This document shows, one piece after another, positions 6,832-10,398 of a stretch of 10,398 bases of DNA (position 1 is its first letter; the number at the start of each line of letters is the position of its first letter). Below the pieces are notes generated by a model, which was not told the origin of the DNA, ran no database searches, and saw nothing but the letters and a program-made list of their open reading frames with translations. Origin of the DNA: Clostridiales bacterium UBA1446 (GTDB lineage: Bacteria; Bacillota; Clostridia; Oscillospirales; Oscillospiraceae); the NCBI GenBank assembly GCA_002329245.1, contig DCTG01000094.1, forward strand, positions 3,294-13,691. The letters are read 5' to 3'. Position numbers and translations under genes: made by a program.

Positions 6832-8259
6832 TTAACCGGCAAGCGTGAGGCTGAAGGTGAATTCCGTCCTGCCGTTTTCGCTGGTTACTCCGATTGTCTC
6901 CCTGTGCTGGTCCAATATCGTCTTCACGATATACAGACCCAAGCCGACGCCTTCCCTGTCCATGCTCCGGGAGCGGTCGGCCTTGTGGAAGCGGTCGAAG
7001 ATGAGGGGGAGCTCCTCCGGGGGAATTTCCGGTCCCTGATTCCGGACCGAAACAAAGGCGCGGTTTCCCTGAACGCGGATTTCCACCCCGATAGTGCCTT
7101 TGGGCGGGGAAAACTTGATTGCGTTGTCCAAGAGGTTGTATCCGACCTGCAAAATGGAGTCCGCATCGCCGGAAACATAAACCGGGTCGTCCGGGATGCG
7201 TACGTCCACATCCAGTCCGCGGTCGTTGATTTTTCCTTCGAGGCTGAGCAGCACGCGCCGCATCACTTCGGCAATGTCGAAGGGCTTTTTCCGGAATGTC
7301 CGCTCCTTCTCTCCGAGGCGGCTCAGCTCAAGCATCCGCTGCACCAACCGGGAAAGACGCCTGGCCTCGTCGGAAATCGTCCGCAGGGATTGGTTCAGGC
7401 GCTCGGGCGGTATGGTTCCGTCCAAAATGCCGTCCGTATAGCCGGATATGGTCGTCATCGGCGTTTTCAGCTCGTGCGAGAGGTTGGCGATAAAATCCCG
7501 CCGCCTTGCTTCCGACTGCTCAAGCGACTCCGCCATGGTATTGAAGGCGCTTGCGAGTTCTCCGATCTCATCACGCCGCCCGTAATCGCTAACCCGCACG
7601 TGCAGATTGCCGTGCCCGAATTCCCTGGCGGCAATTGCCAGCTCTTTCAGCGGCCTTGTCTGCCGGGCGGAGGTGATCCATGTGCTCACAAAGGTTATCA
7701 CAAGAACCCCAGCGGCAATCAGGGCGGAAATTTTCGCTATGCCTAGCCAGATGGCGGAAAGTTCCCCGGTTCCCGCGGAAATAAAGACAAGCCCGATAAC
7801 GGAAGACTGGCCGGAAAAACTGTAAATCGGCGTGCCGACCACATACCGGGCGACGGGATAAAGCCCCCCCAAATCCGTCAGCGCCGCATAGCTTCCGTCG
7901 GTAAAAAGCGTGGCTGCCGCGACCTCCGGCACATACCGGCCGGCATACCCGCTGGGAGATCCCCTGTCCGAACTGTATACGATCAGGCCGTCCGTTTCGC
8001 AGATCAAAATGCTCGCGTCCGCCATCAGGGAGGAAAAGGAAATCTGCAGGCGGAAATCCGAATCGTATATGGAATACCCTCTTGCCAGAGAGGTGCTTGT
8101 CAGCCTGGAGACAAATTCCGCGTTTTTCAGCATGGATTCCTGCTTTTCCGCCATAGTCAGGCGGTAGCTCAAGGGGATAACGGCGCAGCCCAACAGCAGA
8201 AAACTAAGGAGGATCAGGCCGGCGGTCAGGAAAAACTGCCGCTTCATGATGCTTTTCAT
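6832..8259 (-). CDS. Sensor histidine kinase with extracellular PDC/Cache-like sensor and HAMP
   Basis: Membrane kinase that autophosphorylates and passes phosphate to the response regulator encoded just upstream. The 475 residues hold TM1 (about 8-32), an extracellular sensor (about 33-168; ILICETDGLIVYSSDRG and VGTPIYSFSG look like a PDC/single-Cache fold), TM2 (about 168-194), HAMP (about 197-250), HisKA with SHELKTP and phospho-accepting H262, and the HATPase_c domain. In the latter, the N box is NLLDNAIKF (N375, N379) and the G2 box EGVGLGLYIVK (436-446). The G1 box reads NQGPEI (407-412) where DxGxGI is usual; this variant occurs in a Clostridia subgroup, as far as I recall. ATG 8259 has GGAGG (8266-8270) 6 nt upstream; a second in-frame ATG is at 8247. 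The gap to the regulator is 20 nt. Signal sensed is unknown. Confidence 0.95.
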   Translation of the reverse strand: MKSIMKRQFFLTAGLILLSFLLLGCAVIPLSYRLTMAEKQESMLKNAEFVSRLTSTSLARGYSIYDSDFRLQISFSSLMADASILICETDGLIVYSSDRGSPSGYAGRYVPEVAAATLFTDGSYAALTDLGGLYPVARYVVGTPIYSFSGQSSVIGLVFISAGTGELSAIWLGIAKISALIAAGVLVITFVSTWITSARQTRPLKELAIAAREFGHGNLHVRVSDYGRRDEIGELASAFNTMAESLEQSEARRRDFIANLSHELKTPMTTISGYTDGILDGTIPPERLNQSLRTISDEARRLSRLVQRMLELSRLGEKERTFRKKPFDIAEVMRRVLLSLEGKINDRGLDVDVRIPDDPVYVSGDADSILQVGYNLLDNAIKFSPPKGTIGVEIRVQGNRAFVSVRNQGPEIPPEELPLIFDRFHKADRSRSMDREGVGLGLYIVKTILDQHRETIGVTSENGRTEFTFSLTLAG

Positions 8260-8279
8260 GAAAGGCCTCCGTATGTTTG

Positions 8280-8975
8280 TTATTTTGTTTCACCCGGCAG
8301 CAGCTCAAATTTGTACCCGACGCCCCAAACGGTCCGCAGGGCCCATTGGCTGCTGACCCCCTCCAATTTTTCGCGCAGACGCTTGATGTGCACGTCAACC
8401 GTGCGCGAGTCGCCGAAGTAGTCAAATCCCCAGACTTCGTCCAAAAGCTGGTTGCGCGTATAAACCCGGTTCGGGGAAGCGGCAAGGTGGTAAAGAAGCT
8501 CCAGTTCCTTGGGCGGCGTGTCAACCCGCTGCCCGGCGACCAAGAGCTCATAGGAATCGAGGTCCACGACAAGCTGATCGAAGGTCAGCCGGCGCTTTTC
8601 CGGCTCCTCCTTGGAATACCGGCGCAGGACCGCGTGCACACGCGCCAGAACTTCCTTCATTTCAAACGGCTTTACGATGTAGTCGTCCGCGCCCATCTCC
8701 AGCCCCGCGACCTTGTCAATCGTTTCGCCCTTCGCGGTGAGCATAATGATGGGAGTGGGGCTGGATTCGCGGATTTTCCGGCAGACGGACCATCCGTCCA
8801 AAACCGGAAGCATGATGTCAAGCAGGACCAAGTCCGGCTCGAAGCTGTGAAAGAGCTCAAGGCCGCTTCCGCCGTCGGATGCGATCGCCACCTCAAAGCC
8901 CGCTTTCTCCAAATATAGCTCAAGAAGCTCGGCGATATGCCCGTCGTCCTCCACGACCAATACTTTCTGCGCCAT
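8280..8975 (-). CDS. OmpR/PhoB-family response regulator, 231 aa
   Basis: Cytoplasmic transcription factor activated by phosphorylation. The receiver domain (1-120) has the acidic pocket E9-D10-D11, phospho-acceptor D53 in LLDIMLP, T80 in MLTAKGE and K102 in VKPFEMKEV. The winged-helix DNA-binding domain (about 130-227) contains RVYTRNQLLDEVWG and the recognition helix DSRTVDVHIKRLREKLE, ending WGVGYKFE as usual for the family. Start ATG 8975 has GTGAGGG a few nt upstream. First gene of the operon RR-HK-protease with gaps of 20 and 31 nt. A repeat in front of the gene (9033-9049) could be its own binding site. It probably controls this operon and envelope genes elsewhere; WalR, PhoP or a lineage-specific regulator cannot be separated here. 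Confidence 0.97.
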   Translation of the reverse strand: MAQKVLVVEDDGHIAELLELYLEKAGFEVAIASDGGSGLELFHSFEPDLVLLDIMLPVLDGWSVCRKIRESSPTPIIMLTAKGETIDKVAGLEMGADDYIVKPFEMKEVLARVHAVLRRYSKEEPEKRRLTFDQLVVDLDSYELLVAGQRVDTPPKELELLYHLAASPNRVYTRNQLLDEVWGFDYFGDSRTVDVHIKRLREKLEGVSSQWALRTVWGVGYKFELLPGETK

Positions 8976-9007
8976 CTTTCCCTCACCGTCCCATTGTATA
9001 TATTCCT

Positions 9008-9038
9008 ATTATAACCTTGGGGAAGCGATTTCGGTGAA
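9008..9038 (-). promoter_or_regulatory. Candidate promoter of the RR-HK-protease operon
   Basis: On the minus strand a perfect TATAAT (9008-9013) has the best -35 match TTCACC (9033-9038) at a 19-bp spacing, longer than ideal, which suits a promoter that needs an activator. A second weaker box TACAAT (8993-8998) is nearby without a -35. The leader to ATG 8975 would be about 25 nt. Confidence 0.45.
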
Positions 9039-9049
9039 CAATTTGTAAA
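9033..9049 (-). promoter_or_regulatory. Possible OmpR-type operator (direct repeat, 11-bp period)
   Basis: On the minus strand TTTACA (9044-9049) and TTCACC (9033-9038) are separated by AATTG, giving two similar half-sites 11 bp apart, the spacing used by PhoB/OmpR-family dimers. It overlaps the poor -35 box. Could be autoregulation; two half-sites in AT-rich DNA may also be chance. Confidence 0.3.
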
Positions 9050-9104
9050 AAATTGATGGCCCGCCGTGAAATTGGAAAAAGAAGTCGAAAATTATCGCAA
9101 TAGC

Positions 9105-9136
9105 AGACACATAGACACGGGACGGTTCTTGTGTCT
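9105..9136. repeat. REP-like inverted repeat with AGACAC/GTGTCT ends
   Basis: AGACAC occurs twice (9105-9110, 9113-9118), then a GGGACGGTTCTT core, then GTGTCT (9131-9136), followed by GACACC. The reverse reading, ACAAGAACCGTCCCGTGTCT, resembles a short intergenic motif I recall from many Clostridia and Bacilli genomes, often near IS200/RAYT-type transposases. No transposase is in the window. Confidence 0.5.
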
Positions 9137-9194
9137 GACACCGTGCTGGTAGGGCCCGCCGCCCTCGTCGCGCCGTCGTTTTCTTTCCCGTGAG

Positions 9195-9345
9195 GCGCCC
9201 CTCGAGGGGAGCTGTCGGCGGAGCCGACTGAGGGGTGGTTCGTTCGAAACGTCCGCAAATACCGCGCAGTCCGCAGAGGCCGCTGCCCGCGGCGGGCCGA
9301 AGCATCTCCGTCTTTCTCTCCGCCTGCGGGCGGGACGAGAGACGC
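9195..9345 (+). repeat. Structured intergenic repeat, copy B
   Basis: It opens with CCCCTCGAGGGG (9198-9209) and GTCGGC-GGA-GCCGAC (9214-9228), then TGAGGGGTGG; CCCCTC (9198-9203) can pair instead with GAGGGG (9230-9235). Then follow CGTT-CGA-AACG (9241-9251), GCCGC/GCGGC (9279-9283 with 9289-9293), TTTCTCT (9313-9319) and the tail 9321-9345, which matches copy A over 24 of 25 bases. The head resembles a GAGCTGTCRGC...CTGAGGGG REP-like element I recall as common in Faecalibacterium and related gut Clostridia. Confidence 0.7.
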
Positions 9346-9375
9346 AGCGCGTTTCTCCCGTCTTATCCTTGCTAG

Positions 9376-9410
9376 AATAAAAACCCGGCAAGCTTTTCAC
9401 TGCCTGCCGG
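9376..9410 (-). terminator. Intrinsic terminator of the deacetylase-like gene
   Basis: On the minus strand a 9-bp stem CCGGCAGGC/GCTTGCCGG (9402-9410 with 9385-9393, one G-U pair) with an 8-nt loop is followed by GTTTTTATT. It sits 33 nt after the stop codon. Confidence 0.88.
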
Positions 9411-9443
9411 ATACGCTGTTGTTCTGCCCCAACAATGCCGGAA

Positions 9444-10398
9444 TCACCCGCAGAGAAACATGGTTTCGAAAACCTTGCACCCGTAATAGTTCCCGTTTTC
9501 CAGATGGCGGAGGATGCGGGGCAGGGCCCCCGCGGATATCTCACCGTCGTCCATTTGCAGGAATATGGCGTCCTTCTCTTTTTCCAGCTGCGATATGATT
9601 TTTGCGGAAACCTGCGTGAACGAACCGGTCTTGTAAACGCCGTTTACGGTATGTTTCCAACTGGTCCAGCCCGCCTGCTCCAGCTGCGCCCTGTCCTCTT
9701 CCGTCAGGCCGGGAATGGAAACGAGGCGCGTCGAGCTGCGCGCGATCAGGCGCAGCAAACGGTTTCCCTCTTCCAAAAGGGAAAGGGTATCTTCCTTTGC
9801 GTTGGGCACGGCAAAGCCGATCGAGTGGCCGGAACCGAGAATGCGGCGGATCAGGTCGTCGTTTCCGGCAAGGTCGTCCGGCGAAAACAGGAAAAGCCCG
9901 TAAACACCCCGGCTGTCGAGCGCCGCTAAGATTTTTTCCGTTTGTGCGCCGCCGGAGCAGAGGAAGGACAAATGAAACGGGACCTTCTCCTCGGTCTGCG
10001 GGTTTGTCGGGGGAGAAACCACGCCGCCCCCGCCGATGTCGGGCGGGGGAGTCTGCGGCTGCGAGGGGGTAAGACCATTGAGATAGGCGGAGTACCTGCT
10101 CTGCATCAGGGACGCGGCCGCGTTGGCAAAAAAGGAGTCGGTAAGAACCCGGTCCTCGTTCGTAATGCGGATGAGCGGCGCGATATCGGTGATGAGATAG
10201 GAGTAGGTAAGGCCGAAGAAATCCCAGACGAAGGAGGCGGGCAGATAAATCCTGTTGTTTCGCGTGACGGCCATAAACCGGTAGACATTCTGCGCTGAGT
10301 CGTAGCTGTTGTTGGCGCTGAGATCAAAAATAAGCGTTTTCTGGCGGCTGTACATGACAACCGTATTCTGCAGCTTGTTCCCGGAGAAATAAATGCCG
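9444..10398 (-). CDS. Stalk-domain surface protein with degenerate NodB/polysaccharide-deacetylase-like domain, 5' end cut by the window
   Basis: The frame is open to the window edge (last full codon 10395-10397), so the internal ATG at 10355 is probably not the start; 317 residues are visible. Visible residues about 1-110 look like a copper-amine-oxidase-N/stalk-type domain (NNRIYLPASFVWDFFGLTYSYL). A Pro/Gly linker (SQPQTPPPDIGGGG and following) leads to about 180 residues that follow the order of a NodB deacetylase: LSFLCSGGAQTEKILAALDSRG, then GSGHSIGFAVPNA, TRLVSIPG and DAIFLQMDDGE...ALPRILRHLENGNYYG. The catalytic positions look replaced: the TFDDG aspartates by CS, the NHxxxH histidines by A and A, and the LLH histidine by M. 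Probably exported and wall-associated, possibly a glycan-binding pseudoenzyme. Followed by its own terminator. Fold assignment is my motif-level reading and could be wrong. Confidence 0.62.
   Translation of the reverse strand, partial: GIYFSGNKLQNTVVMYSRQKTLIFDLSANNSYDSAQNVYRFMAVTRNNRIYLPASFVWDFFGLTYSYLITDIAPLIRITNEDRVLTDSFFANAAASLMQSRYSAYLNGLTPSQPQTPPPDIGGGGVVSPPTNPQTEEKVPFHLSFLCSGGAQTEKILAALDSRGVYGLFLFSPDDLAGNDDLIRRILGSGHSIGFAVPNAKEDTLSLLEEGNRLLRLIARSSTRLVSIPGLTEEDRAQLEQAGWTSWKHTVNGVYKTGSFTQVSAKIISQLEKEKDAIFLQMDDGEISAGALPRILRHLENGNYYGCKVFETMFLCG

Noticed and set aside
6801..6842. Earlier ATG (6842) for the HtrA-type protease
   Set aside because: It would overlap the kinase stop and lacks the strong ribosome site seen before ATG 6800.
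6904..7746. 280-codon open frame on the plus strand
   Set aside because: Antisense to the kinase gene, no ribosome site and no recognisable domain.
8163..8200. LLLGC sequence in the kinase N-terminus as a lipobox
   Set aside because: The cysteine sits inside the first transmembrane helix of a two-helix sensor kinase; a cleaved lipoprotein would lose the anchor typical of the family.
9009..9544. Open frames of 91-150 codons on the minus strand across the repeat region
   Set aside because: They cross the terminator, the repeats and the promoter, are extremely Arg/Pro rich and have no ribosome site.

Overview
The window looks like chromosome from a moderately GC-rich Clostridia-type Firmicute, plausibly Oscillospiraceae/Ruminococcaceae-like. 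The grounds are GGGAGG-type ribosome sites before almost every gene, recognisable sigma-A promoters, short hairpin/U-tract terminators, a PucR-type regulator, an OmpR/HisKA/HtrA operon and a stalk-domain surface protein. The assignment rests on style, not on a marker gene.

Layout. (1) 1-1039, minus: 3'-truncated GT4 glycosyltransferase. (2) 1040-1246: divergent intergenic region with two overlapping, oppositely directed promoters. (3) 1247-3459, plus: a DUF4330-like single-pass membrane protein, a PAP2 lipid phosphatase (probable TTG start) and a D-2-hydroxyacid dehydrogenase, closed by a terminator that can work in both directions. (4) 3518-3718: gene-free, holding copy A of a structured intergenic repeat. 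(5) 3719-5329, minus: a 536-aa PucR/CdaR-type regulator. (6) 5330-5483: the regulator's promoter packed against the terminator of the next operon. (7) 5484-8975, minus: response regulator, sensor kinase and membrane-anchored HtrA-type protease as one tight operon. (8) 8976-9443: operator/promoter region, a REP-like inverted repeat, copy B of the structured repeat and a terminator. (9) 9444-10398, minus: 5'-truncated surface protein with a stalk-like domain, a Pro/Gly linker and a NodB-deacetylase-like domain that appears to have lost its catalytic residues.

How the parts work together. Several genes point to the cell envelope: the glycosyltransferase, the lipid phosphatase (undecaprenyl-diphosphate or phosphatidylglycerophosphate class), the two-component system with its HtrA protease, and the deacetylase-like surface protein. 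A plausible reading is an envelope-stress module (sensor, regulator, quality-control protease) beside envelope-building genes. The dehydrogenase and the PucR regulator do not fit that theme clearly. I see no complete new defence or mobile system. The most unusual signals are the degenerate deacetylase, the two-copy structured repeat and the compact back-to-back regulatory regions.
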